64,000 nt of DNA from Liquidambar formosana (GCA_039720395.1 CM077821.1:44927888-44991887); one strand, 5' to 3'. Shown: positions 39,976 to 54,822, counted from the stretch's first letter. Numbers and translations are program-made. Notes: a model not told the origin generated them from the letters alone.

Positions 39976-40908
39976 TCTTCTTCTGTTTGGCCTGGGTTTA
40001 AAGTCGTTTTGGCTGAAATTGCTTTTTATGCTCAATGGATAGTGGGTAATGGATCAGATATCAGATTTTGGCTTGATAATTGGTTAGGCGATTCTCTTCT
40101 TCATCAACTATCTATTCCTTCTAATTTTGTTGCTTCCCTTGACTGTAAGGTTTCCGCATTTATTCATAATAAGACTTGGGCCCTTACAAATGAGTTCTCC
40201 ACTACATTTCCAGATGCTGCTGCCACTATTCTTAATGTGCTTATTCCATTACAGGATTTTTCAGATGCAGTTATTTGGCCATATTCAAATTCTGGAGATT
40301 TATCATTTTCTTCTACTTATACTCATTGTAGGAACAAACTCCCTTCAGTCAATTGGACTACTCATCTTTGGAAGAATTTTATTCCTCCTCGATTTTCAGT
40401 TTTGGTTTGGAGATTGTTGTGGAACAGGTTACCTACTAATGATCAACTACAAAGGAGGGGTTGTCCTATAGTTTCCTGCTGTGGTCTTTGTGCTAAACCT
40501 AGTCATTTTGAGGATGCTAATCATCTGTTCTTGTGCTGTGAGTTTGCTTCTTCTATTTGGCAGTGGTTCTTTTCAGTTTTTCACATAACATTACCGTTAC
40601 CGGGGCTTAGCGTTATTGATTTTTGGAATTATATTTCATCTCAAAAATTAAGCTCCCAAGTTTTTAATCTCTGGCTTGCGGGAGCTATGATGGTTTTCTA
40701 TTATATTTGGCACTCTCAGAATTTATTGAGATTTAAGGATGTTAAGCCAAATTTTCAGCAGAGTTGTCTTCATATAAAATCTATGTTGCATGATGTGGGT
40801 AAAGTTAGTTCGAGCACAATGAGAAATCTCGTTAATGATCTTTCTATTCTTTACTCTTTTGGGGTAAAGGGTGTGCCTAGGAAGGCTCCAGCCATAACCC
40901 TTGTTTGA
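39976..40908 (+). pseudogene. LINE ORF2, zf-RVT region after the frameshift
   Basis: Sense resumes in the second frame with SVWPGF and the AQWIVGNGSDIRFWLDNWLG block that follows plant L1 reverse transcriptases. The zf-RVT domain has PPRFSVLVWRLLWNRLPT, CGLC and NHLFLCCEFASSIW. The frame ends with TGA at 40906-40908. Confidence 0.88.
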
Positions 40909-40932
40909 TGGCATCCACCTTCCTCTTCTTAG

Positions 40933-41412
40933 ATTAAATTAAATACTGATGGCCTTGCTAAAGGCAATCCAGGTCCAGCTGCTAGTGGTGGTGTTTTTCG
41001 AAATTGTCGTGGTTTTGTTAAAGGCGCTTTTGGTGTTAGTATTGGGATTCGGTCAGCTTTCTTTGCGGAACTCTTAGCTGTTATCATTGGGATTGAACAT
41101 GCTTGGTCCAAGGGTTGGAAGCGCTTATGGTTAGAATGTGATTCTTCTTCGGTTGTTCAATGCTTGAATAATCTCATCTATATGCCTCCATGGAAGTTGA
41201 AAACTCGTTGGCTGAACTGTCAATTTTACTTGAAGCATATGGATTTCCAGTTTAGTCATATTTTTCGTGAGGGTAATGCTGCAGCTGATAAATGCGCCAA
41301 TTTGGGTTTGGGATCTTCTAGCTTTACTTGGTGGTGGACAGCTCCTATGGAGGTTTTGCCTATTACTACTAGGGATATGTATGGTTTACCTTATTATAGG
41401 TTTAGACCTTAG
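40933..41412 (+). pseudogene. LINE ORF2, C-terminal RNase H domain
   Basis: The RNase H domain starts KLNTDGLAKGNPGPAASGGV, followed by AELLAVIIGIEHA, LECDSSSVV and the HIFREGNAAADKCAN block, and ends with TAG at 41410-41412. The acidic catalytic positions of the fold (Asp in NTDG, Glu in AELL, Asp in ECDS) are present. Stops at 40906-40908 and 40930-40932 separate it from the zf-RVT part. Confidence 0.85.
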
Positions 41413-41594
41413 CTGTCTTGGGGAATGAGCTTTCTCTTGATTGCTTTTTTTCTTTTATTTTTCCAATGTTGTTTTCCTTTATTTTAATAAAAGATGAGTT
41501 ATAGCACATGATTTGGGTCTTCTATGGTGCCAACATAGTTGGGATCATAGGATGGTCTATGATGCTTGCAACCTTTTTATTTGATTCAAAAAAA

Positions 41595-42398
41595 GAGTAT
41601 TTCATGTGGTGACAATAGTTTTGCTTAGCTCAATTCTTTATTTAAAGCAATAGTGGTAACATCACTTTGGAAAGCGCTGTTAATAATAGCGCTTTATGAA
41701 CCCGGCATTGGTAATAACGCTTTCAACCTTGTTTTTATTTTTTTAATTTTTATATCTACGGCTTTTTGAATCGTCTTTCACCCCACTCCATGTCTCTCCT
41801 TCGCCGGGCCGGGGGGGACCTGGCTATAGAAGTCTCTCCTTCGCCGGGCCGGGGGGGACCTGGCTATAGAAGAATCCACAGGCTCTGTCTACACACTTCA
41901 TTCACAAAACTCGTCTATTTCTGCTTCCTCATCTTTCAACTCCATCCATTCATATATATAGAATATCTGCAAACCCTATCTTTACAGCACTGGCCCCTCT
42001 ATAATGTCAGCGCCACAAAAAAAAATAAATAAATAAATAAAAATAAAAATCACCATATAAATGTTGTGGACATTGCCAGTAGCGATGAAATGTTGTGGAC
42101 ATTGCCAGTAGCGATGACGAAGACAATGTCGGAGTTGTAAGCAGGAACACGTCATACTTGATCCCAAGTACAGGAGGCTCCTGGAGAGCTAATTGGTTTG
42201 GAGCATGCTCGTGTTGATTCGATTTTTCTCCATTCAATTTGCGACTCCGCATAAATGGGCGTTTCGAGGTGAGTTTTTTCTGTACTAAAAACTGGGAAAA
42301 AAATTGGGAATTCTTAGTAGTTGAAATCAATATTATGTTTAAACATGTGTCTCTTCTCAAGAATTAGAGTTTCTATGTATCTCAATCATATCAATTTA
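41595..42398. other. Spacer with two short tandem duplications
   Basis: A 40-bp unit occurs twice without a gap (41793-41832 and 41833-41872; starts TCTCTCCTTCGCCGGGCCGG). A 29-bp unit also occurs twice (42061-42089 and 42090-42118; starts ATGTTGTGGACATTGCCAGT). No gene is recognised. Confidence 0.85.
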
Positions 42399-42707
42399 GG
42401 GAATGTTTGGTTGTACAATTCAAAATTAAACAATTTGATAAATTTTACGTAAGGTTGAAGGCATAAATCCATCACCTTGAATTAAAATATTTTAAAATGT
42501 TTAAGGGTTATCATTATAGTTGATATTATAGAATCAATTCTAAGGAATTCATGAAATCCCACTATTTTGAATTTTTCACTCTTATTTGTGATGATGACCA
42601 TTATTTTATTGAATTTGTTAATTCAAGACGATGAATTGTGCCTTCCATACTATGTAAAATTTCTTGAATTGTTTAATTTCTGTCGAATTGGACAACCAAA
42701 CAGGCCC
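42399..42707. mobile_element. Tourist-like MITE with TTA target duplication, copy 2
   Basis: TTA at 42396-42398 and 42708-42710 flanks the terminal repeats GGGAATGTTTGGTTGTACAA and the complement of TTGGACAACCAAACAGGCCC. It shares subterminal and interior words with 23126-23419 (AATTGTTTAATTTC, ATCAATTCTAAGGAA, TTTGTGATGA). Confidence 0.78.
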
Positions 42708-42710
42708 TTA

Positions 42711-43271
42711 GTGTCTTCCAATTCGGACAAAGCTTTGATATCACATCAGTTGAGATTACGGGATGAAACCCAGAAGTGTAATCAGGAGGAGGGTTGCTCA
42801 ACCCCAACAACCTTAGGTTATGCCTCGTTGCATAGTTGCATTCAGTGACCCTGATGATAGGAATTTAAGTGTTTTTTTCTCTCTCCAAGTGCAGTTGCGT
42901 CTGTGATGCGCTGACCTTCTGCAATTAATGTTCGGAAGTTTTTTTTTATAACAGAATGATGGTTCTAGTTTCAATGGTGGGTAAAAAGCAGATGTTCATC
43001 ACTGGGATTTGCATCGAATTGCCTTCATTGCTGCAATCCAAAAAACTTTTAGTGCTTTCATCCCTTTAAAGACTCCTGGAAAATAGCTGTTTCCCAAGTT
43101 GTGTTGCATCGATAATATCTGCAGGTTTGGGCACTCCCAGGCATGAGGATAACCAAAAGTTTTATTGTACATCAGTGAGATGCCAGTGTAATGTTCCTAT
43201 GTTTCTATCTTTGGTTACTCTTTCAAATTTACCCCAGCTCTCACCAGATATTTGTCCGATCGGATTGGTAA
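42711..43271. other. Spacer inside the disrupted SDR pseudogene
   Basis: No gene is recognised here. Confidence 0.35.
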
Positions 43272-43645
43272 TTTGGTATGGCAACATCACGAACGACCTT
43301 GAAGTTTGTTCTGCCCCTTGCTTCGTTTATTGTAATGAACATTTTTTAATATCCTCAAACCCATCCCGTATCTGACGAAATATTCTATTTTGATGTCATG
43401 ATCCTCTGGAACTAAAGAACAAAGCAAGAAGCATGACTTAGCTTCCTCCTTCTTTGGGTAATCATAGCTTAACTTCAGACTCCTGTACACCTCTTCTTCA
43501 CCACCTTCGATGTTTGTAGGCATTAATTTCTTAAGCTCTTTTACTGCCTTTTTTCATTCCTTTGGCCTTTTGCCTCTCATTACCCTCCCAACTGTGACGT
43601 GCTATGGGCCAACCTCGACATTCTCTTGCAACCTCCTTTGCTACA
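43272..43645 (-). pseudogene. NLR resistance-gene fragment (CC-NB-ARC type, ARC2 region)
   Basis: On the minus strand the peptide begins VAKEVARECRGLPIA (the GLPLA motif of NB-ARC). It continues through MPTNIEGGEEEVYRSLKLSY and AKSCFLLCSLVPEDHDIKIE to the YFVRYGMGLRILKN block, the order found in RPS2/RPS5-like plant NLRs. A stop replaces the usual Trp in the KEW position (KE stop KKAVKEL), and the fragment loses the family sequence after about 43320. Neither the P-loop side nor any LRR region is nearby, so it is a captured or left-over fragment of about 110 residues. Confidence 0.85.
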
Positions 43646-43950
43646 GCCCTCAACGTGGAAGAGTTAATAACATCCTAGGATTCTTGTTCAGATAAAACAT
43701 CGAGTTGAATGATCTTCATTGTTTCACTCTCCATGCCCATGGTAGTACATACTTGTCTACTTCCTCTTTTCTATTTTCACAGCAAGATCCTAATCACAAG
43801 GAAGTGGTTGATCATATAGTCTCTCAAACTCCTATCCACCGCCTTGGAGAGCCTAATGAGGTTTTATCACTGGTGGCATTCCTTTGCTTACCTGCTGCTT
43901 CGTATAGCACCAGACAGCTTATTTGTGCAGATGAAGGATTTTTGAAGTGA

Positions 43951-44810
43951 GTGTTTTCTGTCCGACTTATTACTTGAGAATTGGAGGCAAATAAATTCTC
44001 TCCCGATGTCTATCATTAGTGTGTGCAAATTTGTGGGTCATCTGACTCATCTCATTTCTTTCCCACCTTTCATATTTAATAATGTTATTTACCCAGGGGC
44101 ATGCCAGATATAGACTCAGTCAATCAAATAAACTCCACAAAACCTTGATTCCAACGATATGACGTGTGTCAATGTGTGCAAAATCCAATATACATATACA
44201 GTTATACACCCATCGGTAATATATGTTAAAATCAAAATTTTAAGTGTCCAGATGCGCACTAAACATCCAATGCACTAGAGAGAATCTTTGGTCGAACTTT
44301 CAAAGTAAGTGCAAACAAAGTTAAAGGTGAGGCAAATTTAATCATGGAGTATTTTGAGAAGGTATTTTGTCATGTGGTTTTGTCATTGTTTATAAAATAC
44401 TATTCAACTACATTATTCTGTCGTGGGGTTCTGTCATTATGTGTAAAGTCTAATTCTACTATATTATTATGTCATGTGGCTGGCCTAACCTTTTTTTCTT
44501 TTGGTTATTTTTTAACTGGTTAATATTCATGTGCCTGTGAACTAGTATGAAGACGGATTTCAACTCGGACCTCCAGAACCATGCCAAAATAACTGGTTAA
44601 TATTCAAGTGCCCGATACTCGAATCATTGCTGAGAAGTGAGACGAAGACCATCAATTCTCAATTGTCTCAAAAGCACCTAATCTTCTAGGGAACTAAGAC
44701 CTGATTAAGCCCAAGAAAGAACAACCGTTACAATGGCAAACAAATCATCTGTTTAGGTCTATATTTCAATAATTTCAATAGAGGTCTTTGAATTTTTGGC
44801 GAAGCTAAAC
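43951..44810. other. Spacer and 5' flank of SDR gene 2
   Basis: A tandem repeat of about 51 bp occurs 2-3 times at 44360-44480 (TATTTTGTCATGTGG, TATTCTGTCGTGGGG, TATTATGTCATGTGG). From about 44455 the sequence is similar to 57965 onward, the left part of the segmental duplication. Confidence 0.6.
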
Positions 44811-48098
<3,288 letters not shown>

Positions 48099-48854
48099 CG
48101 AAAAGAATGAAACAAACTGAACCTTCAAACTCTGCTACTTATACTTGGAAGACCGCCCATATCGAGCTCTATGAATTTGGAACCTATCTGAATAACCCTT
48201 CAGTTTTTAGAGAAACCAAGTTTGTTTAATGTTGTTATTGTTGTTGTTGTCATCCTTGTCTATACAGATTAGCGAAAAATATCACTTTTCAGTAATAATC
48301 AACTTCTACTTTTCCTGCGGAAATAGCAATTTTCTACTATTCCTATATATGAAAGGAAGATATGAAGTTAAAGGAAAGATGGACTGCCTAATCAAAGACG
48401 GAGTATCAACTTCACCAAAAATTGGTTTCCTAAAAATTACTCCTAGTTAAAATAACATTTGTGTTAATAAAGCAATTGAAGCATACAATGATTTATTAAC
48501 CTCTTTTTTTTTTCGTTTTTCTTTTTTAGCCTCTCATCCCATCTGCATGGGACAATTATAGGACATAAGTTCATGGGATTAGTTAAACAATTAGATCTTA
48601 GGGTGTACTCTTTAGATATTGTTTTTTTCAACTTTTTGTAGTTATCGTTGCCTATGTGGTTATGAGACGTCTCACATGAGTTATTAGGAGATTAGTTTAG
48701 TCTCAAACCTTAAAGGGATTAAGGTTTGAAATACCCCTAATTGTTAATATAAAAAAAAATTAATTAATTAAGGAATGTCATGGAGAAATTCTTCTGCTTT
48801 GTAGTCCAATTCAATAAAAAAAAAAAAAAGTATATATATATATATATAGAATGA
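48099..48854. other. 3' flank of SDR gene 2
   Basis: It includes the 3' UTR and is similar in its first 250 bases to the 3' flank of gene 3 (60627 onward), as expected for the segmental duplication. No other gene is seen. Confidence 0.45.
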
Positions 48855-49020
48855 TGATCAGGTAAGCACGTGCTGATATAATTTATATCAACACCCGCTT
48901 TGGGAGTTGTACCTTGTGCATTAGTGGGATATGAGGTACATTAGACCAATGCAAGGGGTACAACCCCCAATGCATGGTGCTGATATAACTTATATCAACA
49001 CGTGCTTATAGGAACACACA
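48855..49020. mobile_element. Small foldback (MITE-like) element
   Basis: Mirrored ends GTAAGCACGTGCTGATATAA and TTATATCAACACGTGCTTAT enclose a short loop with a further inverted pair (GTTGTACC and GGTACAAC). There is no coding potential. Confidence 0.5.
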
Positions 49021-49156
49021 TATATATAGTTACAATACACACACACACGCACACACATATATATAGTTACAATGATATGGATACTTAAAACATACATATC
49101 TGTATATATATCTGTATATGTAAACGTCATCTATAATATTATAGAAAGTTAATTGA

Positions 49157-49175
49157 ATACCATTTTGTTCTTCTC
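49157..49175. repeat. Left copy of a host segment duplicated around the pararetrovirus
   Basis: GAATACCATTTTGTTCTT here recurs as GAATACCACTCTGTTTTC at 56719-56736 just past the viral insertion. The undisturbed paralogous site downstream of gene 3 (near 62727) has only one copy (AATACCACTTTGTTCTC). Confidence 0.6.
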
Positions 49176-49217
49176 TAGAATGCACAGATTAGTTAGTATA
49201 TTATACGATTCGGCTCA
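49172..49217. repeat. Left inverted repeat bounding the pararetrovirus
   Basis: Positions 49192-49217 are a perfect 26-base inverted match to 56633-56658 (core TTAGTATATTATACGATTCG). The match continues outward with a few mismatches (TAGAATGCACAGATT against TAGAAAGCACGGATT) to about 45 bases. Confidence 0.85.
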
Positions 49218-49536
49218 TTTAATGTGAAAAAGACAATTTTCACTATTAAAAATCTATAAATACCAACCGTAGCTTTTGTTTTGTTTTGTTATGAATTTTG
49301 TTTGTTAAAAACAACAAACATTTTACATGTTTTAGTTATGCAAAAGTAATCATTATATCTACTTGTTAGAATAGTTGTTGTTATGTTATTTTCCCGTAGT
49401 ATATAATTATTACTTCTTGTTGAAAAGTTTCTTTCATGTGTTTCATATTTAATTTGATATAATTAAAAAATAAAAATAAAAGAAGAAAAAGCTTAAGGTC
49501 CTGTACTACTACTACTACTGTGTGTAGTTTTGTTAA

Positions 49537-49548
49537 TGGTATCAGAGC
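49537..49548 (+). promoter_or_regulatory. Primer-binding site for initiator tRNA-Met
   Basis: TGGTATCAGAGC is complementary to the 3' end of plant initiator tRNA-Met and is the usual site for starting minus-strand DNA synthesis in caulimovirids. It lies at the 5' side of the viral ORFs, as expected. Confidence 0.85.
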
Positions 49549-49761
49549 ATTAGGAATTTATAGCTTTTAATAGTCTGTTTGAGCCTGTGTTTTAGCTAAT
49601 TTATTCTTGTTTATTTGTTAAGTGTTTGAATTGTTAGTTAGATATTTTGATTTCTCTGCAAACCTTGAAACAACCTTGAATAGGGGGTACCGAGGCCTTA
49701 ACTTTGTCGAAAGGTAGCCAGTAGAGCTTTTATCATTTCGTTTGAGTTAGCAACTTTGTAA

Positions 49762-49950
49762 GGAAACTTAAACAAGGAAGAATTAGGGTGTGTAGGTAAA
49801 TTGAATAACCAACTTAATGATTATAAACATTTAGCACATGTACAAGATAAAGATGCTAATATAGGCAATATTAGCAGAACTTTAAATTATGTTGTAGATA
49901 ATTTATCTGGTATGTTTAGTAAATTAGTAAATATTGGAAAAAATATGTGA
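49762..49950 (+). pseudogene. Short open stretch upstream of the viral coat region
   Basis: A frame of about 60 codons without an obvious ATG ends with TGA TAA at 49948-49953. The peptide is rich in Asn and Leu with a possible coiled coil. It could be a small accessory ORF or the beginning of the next polyprotein separated by a frameshift; no family is recognised. Confidence 0.35.
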
Positions 49951-51640
49951 TAAAGTTAATATGTTAGATGAGATACAGAATATAGACCTAAAGGATGAAA
50001 CAAAAAGTTTAATCCAAAGTCCAAAAAATAATCTAAAAAACAATTCAGATAATACATTTGTATTAAAAGAAAGTACTTGTGAAGAAATTCCAAGATTATA
50101 TTTTGGAACAGAGATAATGATGTTTAAAACTGATAAACATCAAAAAGACTTTGAAACCATCAAAGAAATATTAGAATATTGGAAAACCCAATATATAAAA
50201 GAAGAAGATTACGATGAACATAATAAACTTCTAAAACAGATGCAAGAATTATATTCAGCAAATGAAAAATTAATGACTGAATATAATTACGACTTAACTC
50301 TTCAACTAAAAGAGTTAAGTGAATCAGATAATGAATCTGAAATATCTTTTATGCTAAACAGTGTAAAAGATGAAAGTTCAGATGATGAACCACCAGAAGG
50401 TAGAAAATTTGGCCTGTCATCCAGTGAAAACAACACTGAAAGAACAAGCAGTATTTCGGTTGATGAAGACATAATCGTTGACTCTGAAAAGGAAAACAAT
50501 GATGACACAAATGATAATAATGACCCTCAAGACTCTAAAAAAAGAAAAGAGATTGATACGGATGAGGAATATAAACCAATTCTTAGAGGTCGTATGAATG
50601 ATTTTGGATCACCCAAATAGTAATGACCCTTATGATGATCCAATGCAAGTTGAAGATTTAAAACCTTTAAAAGTTATGGTTCTACATCAGAACCTGTACC
50701 TTCAACCAGCATAAGAACTGATTTAAACAAAATCAATGTTACTTCAGGAGGAGTTTATCTCGACTTAAAAAATGTCGAATTTAAAAATTATGATCAAGTA
50801 TTAAAAGAATGGGCACAATCAATGTCTATTGTCATTAATACATATAAAAGTAGTTGATCTAAAGAAAGATTTTTAGACTACATATGTGCAACTCCCCAAG
50901 GAGATTGCTTAAATTTTCTAAGAACATGGGAAGCTTCTGATAAAGGTAAGCAAGAAAAGGCTGGCTTACTTAATGAATTAATACATTTGATAAAATATTA
51001 AATGAATTTGCACAAATTCTAAGAAAAGAATTCTGTGGAATTAAATTTGAAAAACAGGAAGAAATTCACATCGAATATTTGCTAACAAAATACAGAATAT
51101 GCAATATATGTGAATTTAAATCCTTTGCAAAATTTTATTAGAAATATTACCACAAACTTAACCCTCCAAAAACTGAGTTTTGGTTAAATCAATTTTTCCA
51201 TAAGTTACCCTCACCATGGGATGAACTTTGTAATGATGGATATAAAGAATTCTTGAGTAGTTCTAATGGTGGAAAAAACACGTTAGGGGCAAGAATTCAA
51301 TATGCTGAAAGAATAATAACTAAACACTGCATAATACAAATAGTTGTAAGCAAGTGAAAAGCCAATTAAATGATAAATGTTGTAGCAAAGTTATGTGACA
51401 ACAATGGGAATTTGGTTGTAAAAAATCAACCCCTTATAAGAAAAAGAGAATATTTAGAAGATATAAATTTGTCAAATGGAAAGGTTAAAAACCTAATCCT
51501 AATAGAAAATATGTTAGAAAAAGAAATAAAAATAGAAACACTACGTTTAGAAGAAAATCTAAATGTAAATGTTATATCTGTAATGAAGAAGGTCATATAG
51601 CACCACAATGTCCTAAGAAAGGAAAGAGTGGTAGACAAAT
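49934..51640 (+). pseudogene. Endogenous caulimovirid coat-protein region
   Basis: The first part (ends 50620) is a 228-codon open stretch that is very acidic in its second half (SESDNESE, DESSDDEPPE). Coat-like sense then continues in other frames with stops. The region ends with a CCHC zinc knuckle at 51570-51611 (C-X2-C-X4-H-X4-C, peptide CYICNEEGHIAPQC) preceded by a Lys/Arg-rich stretch, the typical end of a caulimovirid capsid domain. At least three interruptions are visible between 50620 and 51540, so no intact capsid protein is encoded. Confidence 0.8.
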
Positions 51641-52496
51641 GGTAAAATTTCTAAAAGAAAAACAATTAGAAATTTTAGTTAGAGAAGAAGTCTCTGACAC
51701 TAATTCTATAATATATGAGGTTCAATCAGAATCTGAAAGTGAAAGTGAAGATGAATCAGACATGATATTTATGATGTCTGAAAGAAATAAAAATAAAGAA
51801 ATTTTTGAAACAATTCCAAACGAGGAGCTTCAACTCATAAAATTAGGAGATGTCATAGGTGAAGAAGCATTTATAGACGAATCTAATTTTGAGAAATTTG
51901 ATAAAATTAAAGAAGTTAAAAAATAAGAACTTTATCAAATTTCAAATTTTTATATTTGGCAAGCTAGATTATTTGAGTAATTTAGTGGAAATACATCTGC
52001 TAAAGCTACTGAAGATAAAATGGTGGAAATACCACCATTTGATAAAAATAAAATTAGAAGGTTTAAACAAAAGCATCCAAAGATTCGATATATTCATATT
52101 GGAATAATTCAAATAGAAATCACAGCTCTATTTAGAATAAGATTAGACACTCTTATTCTAGTAGTAGTCTTGAATAAAAGATTTGAAAATCCTATTAAAA
52201 CACTAATAGGTGGAATATAATCAAATCTTGTTTATGGACAAGTTTGGTTTAAAATCAAACCAAATTATTTTATATCAATTGAAGATCCAAATATTTGCGA
52301 CATGATAAAAATTCGTATCCAAACTAGAGGAATTGATATGAAGAAAAATAGTTGTAATTTATCAGTTCAGTGGAAAGCAATTCATGAACTAACAAATTTT
52401 ACTAAAACTTCAATTAAAGAAATTGATAAGAATATAATCGAATTATTCGAACCACGAGTATTCGATACTGAAATCCAACCAAGGTTAATAAATTAG
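51639..52496 (+). pseudogene. Endogenous caulimovirid movement-protein-like region
   Basis: Downstream of the zinc knuckle comes an acidic linker (51639-51926). A stretch at 52020-52220 with IRYIHIGIIQIEITALFRIR resembles the core of the 30K-type movement proteins of this family, and 52302-52496 continues it. Stops at about 51924 and 52218 and a further stop at 52494 break it. The assignment rests on recognising the core pattern by eye. Confidence 0.65.
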
Positions 52497-52850
52497 AAAG
52501 ATTTAGAAATACCAAAAAGCTGGTTAATAAAAGAATTTATAGAAAACCCTAAGCCAAAATTCTATAAACCAATAGAATTTCAAGCATCAAGAAATAATCT
52601 TTATTTCACTGATAATCGTCGAAATAATATAAAACTATTAGATGATGGATCAACATCAACATCAACATCTAAAAAGGATGAACAAGATGAAAGGGGAAAA
52701 GCAATTGCAATAAAAAATGTGCAAATACCTATACTTCCAAGTAGAACTTACCTTGAAGAACAAAAATTTGTAGTATTTTAACAGATTAAAATTGATGGAA
52801 AATATCCTGAACAACTAATCTTTAGTTACCAACAAGGTAAGAAAAGATAC

Positions 52851-53057
52851 ATGTATGTTCTTGGAAAATTTAATTTCAAAAACTATAAACCATATGTTTT
52901 ATCTATCCTATTAGATATCGGAGCAACAACCAGTGCTGCTAGGTATAATACTTTACTTGAGCATCTATGGATAAAAATGAAAAATCCAATAGTTGTAAGA
53001 GGTATTAATGGAAATGAAACCTTAATTATTCTCAAAGCTAAAAATGTTACGCTTTAG
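52851..53057 (+). pseudogene. Endogenous caulimovirid aspartic protease region
   Basis: The peptide ILLDIGATTSAA near 52905 has the retropepsin-type D-x-G-A active-site pattern, with Ile where Thr or Ser is usual. The change may inactivate the enzyme. A TAG ends the open stretch at 53055-53057, and the family sense continues beyond it (GDVILGNNF). Confidence 0.7.
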
Positions 53058-53219
53058 TTAGGAGATAAAAAATTCTCTATTCCTAAAATACTTTGTTTCC
53101 CAGATATGCACGGTGATGTGATATTAGGAAATAATTTTGTTGAAAATTATATGCCTTTTATTGTAAATCGTGACAATGTTATTTAAACTTGTAAACAAAA
53201 ACTTGTTAGAATTCCTCTT

Positions 53220-54191
53220 TTGCAATATCATAAACATGTTTGTGAAAAAGGATTTGCACCAGTCAAGCGTGGTGAAATGACACCAATAATAAAATCTTTA
53301 GAAGAAAAACATTGGATTTATAAAAAATTACATCTAAATTTTTCTGAAGACCCATTAAAACTTTGGGAAAAATCTCTTAGGTTTTGTGAAATAAAACTCA
53401 TTGATTCTAATAAAATAATTAAAGTTAAACCAATGGTCTATACTAAAAAAGATATAGATGAATTTGAAATCCAACTTGAAGAATTACTTAAGAAAGGATT
53501 AATTGAAGAAACAAAAAGTCCACATTCTAGTCCTGCCTTTATGGTAATGAGCCATAATGGGATAAAACGTGGAAAAGTTAGAATGGTAATTAATTATAAA
53601 AGATTAAATCAAAATCTTGAATTTGATGGATACTTTATTCCTAGAAAAGATGTTCCAGTTAAACAGACTATGAACTCTAAATGGTTTAGCAAATTCGATT
53701 GCAAATCAGGCTTTTGGCAAGTAAAGCTAACAGATGAGTCAAAACCATTAACTGCTTTCAGTGCACCATATGGATATTACCAATGGACGGTTATGCCATT
53801 TGGAATTTGTAATGCATCACAGATATTTCAAAGATGGATGGACAACATGTTCAAACATCTTCTTAAATTTTGTTTAGTGTATATTGATGACGTTTTAGTA
53901 TTCTCTAAAACTAGAGAAGAACATAAAAAGCATCTTGAAATAGTATCAGATATATTCCTAAAACATGGAGTAATTCTAAGTCCTAAGAAAATGGAAATAG
54001 AAAAAGAAGAAATTGAATATTTAGGAGTTATCCTAAACCAATCAGGAATGCAACTCCAAAATCATATTATTGTGAAAATAAGAGATTTTCCAAATGAGAT
54101 AACAACTCTCAAAGAACTGCAGAGTTTTTTAGGTTTATTAAATTATGGAAGAAAGTTCGTAAAGAATATATTCAAAAAGGCAAAACCTTAA
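53220..54191 (+). pseudogene. Endogenous caulimovirid reverse transcriptase
   Basis: An open stretch of 323 codons covers the reverse-transcriptase domain. Landmarks in order are VRMVINYKRLN, WFSKFDCKSGFWQ, PYGYYQWTVMPFGICNAS and the catalytic YIDDVLVFS at 53880. The TLKELQSFLGLLNYGRKFV block then leads to the RNase H. The catalytic Asp pair is kept. The frame is closed by TAA at 54189-54191, and there is no proper upstream start because the preceding frame is broken. Confidence 0.92.
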
Positions 54192-54822
54192 TTTAATTGA
54201 AAAACTTAAGAATATTCCTAAAAAAGGAAATTCAGATGTGAAAATAAAATGGACTAAAGAAGACTCAAATTTAGTTCAAGAAATTAAAAATATGTTTAAA
54301 GATACCCCAAAGGTTTATTTTCCAAAAGAAAATGAACAATTAATTTTAGAAACCGATATTAGTGATGAGTTTTGGGGAGCAGTATTAAAAGCAATCCTAG
54401 AAAATTCTAACCATGAAGAAATCTAGTGGATATGATTCAGGAAAATTCAAACCTAATGAAATAAAATATATTACTTATGAAAAAGAGTTATGAGCCATAA
54501 AAAAAATGGAATAAAAAGATTTTATATTTATTTGGCACTTGTTAAATTTTTAATTCGTACTGATAATAAATCAGTTCATGATTTTATCAAATCCAAAAAA
54601 GGAGAAGAAAATGGGAGACAAGTTAGATGGTATTTTTTTGTTTGTCATTATACTTTTGATATAATACATATTAAAGGTACTAACAAATTTTTACTGATTA
54701 TCTGTCCAGAAGTTACAATGGATAATCAAAATCCAGACAGAGGGAAAAAACCCTTAAATTCTCAAGGAAAGAATTATGGGAAACCATCTCGATTCTACAA
54801 AGGCGAAGGAAGCTCAAAATAG
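54192..54822 (+). pseudogene. Endogenous caulimovirid RNase H region
   Basis: RNase H sense begins after the reverse transcriptase (ILETDISDEFWGAVL near 54345) and continues at 54490-54822 (FLIRTDNKSVHDFI, then FDIIHIKGTNKF), with stops at 54424-54426 and 54492-54494. The two acidic Asp positions are visible, but the domain is split over at least two frames. Confidence 0.8.

Larger units (their letters stand above)
35660..41594 (+). mobile_element. L1-type (non-LTR) LINE retrotransposon, near full length but inactive
   Basis: The order is 5' UTR, ORF1 (DUF4283 plus zinc knuckle), then ORF2 with endonuclease, reverse transcriptase, zf-RVT and RNase H domains, a short 3' UTR and an A tract ending at 41594. 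ORF1 has stops in its first part. ORF2 has lost its ATG and carries two stops and at least one frameshift, so the element cannot make its own proteins. It lies within the SDR pseudogene interval. A clear target-site duplication was not found. Confidence 0.93.
31424..43950 (+). pseudogene. Broken SDR copy: exon 3 and 4 relics, and an exon 5 relic after about 11.8 kb of insertions
   Basis: Three pieces match the exons of SDR genes 2 and 3. The exon 3 relic is 31424-31650: it has lost the VNNAG reading, contains a small frameshift near 31525 and a weakened donor. The exon 4 relic is 31828-31946, with a stop four codons in and a 5-base duplication in the DNIR region. The exon 5 relic is 43783-43950, preceded by a normal TTTTCACAG acceptor and open for 55 codons plus TGA, but with changes in the ITGQ and VDGG blocks. 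Exons 1 and 2 are absent. The interval from 31947 to 43782 is filled with SINE, TIR-element, MITE, LINE and NLR-fragment insertions. That all three pieces are one former gene is inferred from order, strand and similarity; the last exon could come from another lost copy. Confidence 0.75.

Noticed and set aside
49537..49548. A tRNA-Met gene
   Set aside because: Only the 12 bases complementary to the tRNA 3' end are present; there is no cloverleaf, and the context is a viral primer-binding site.
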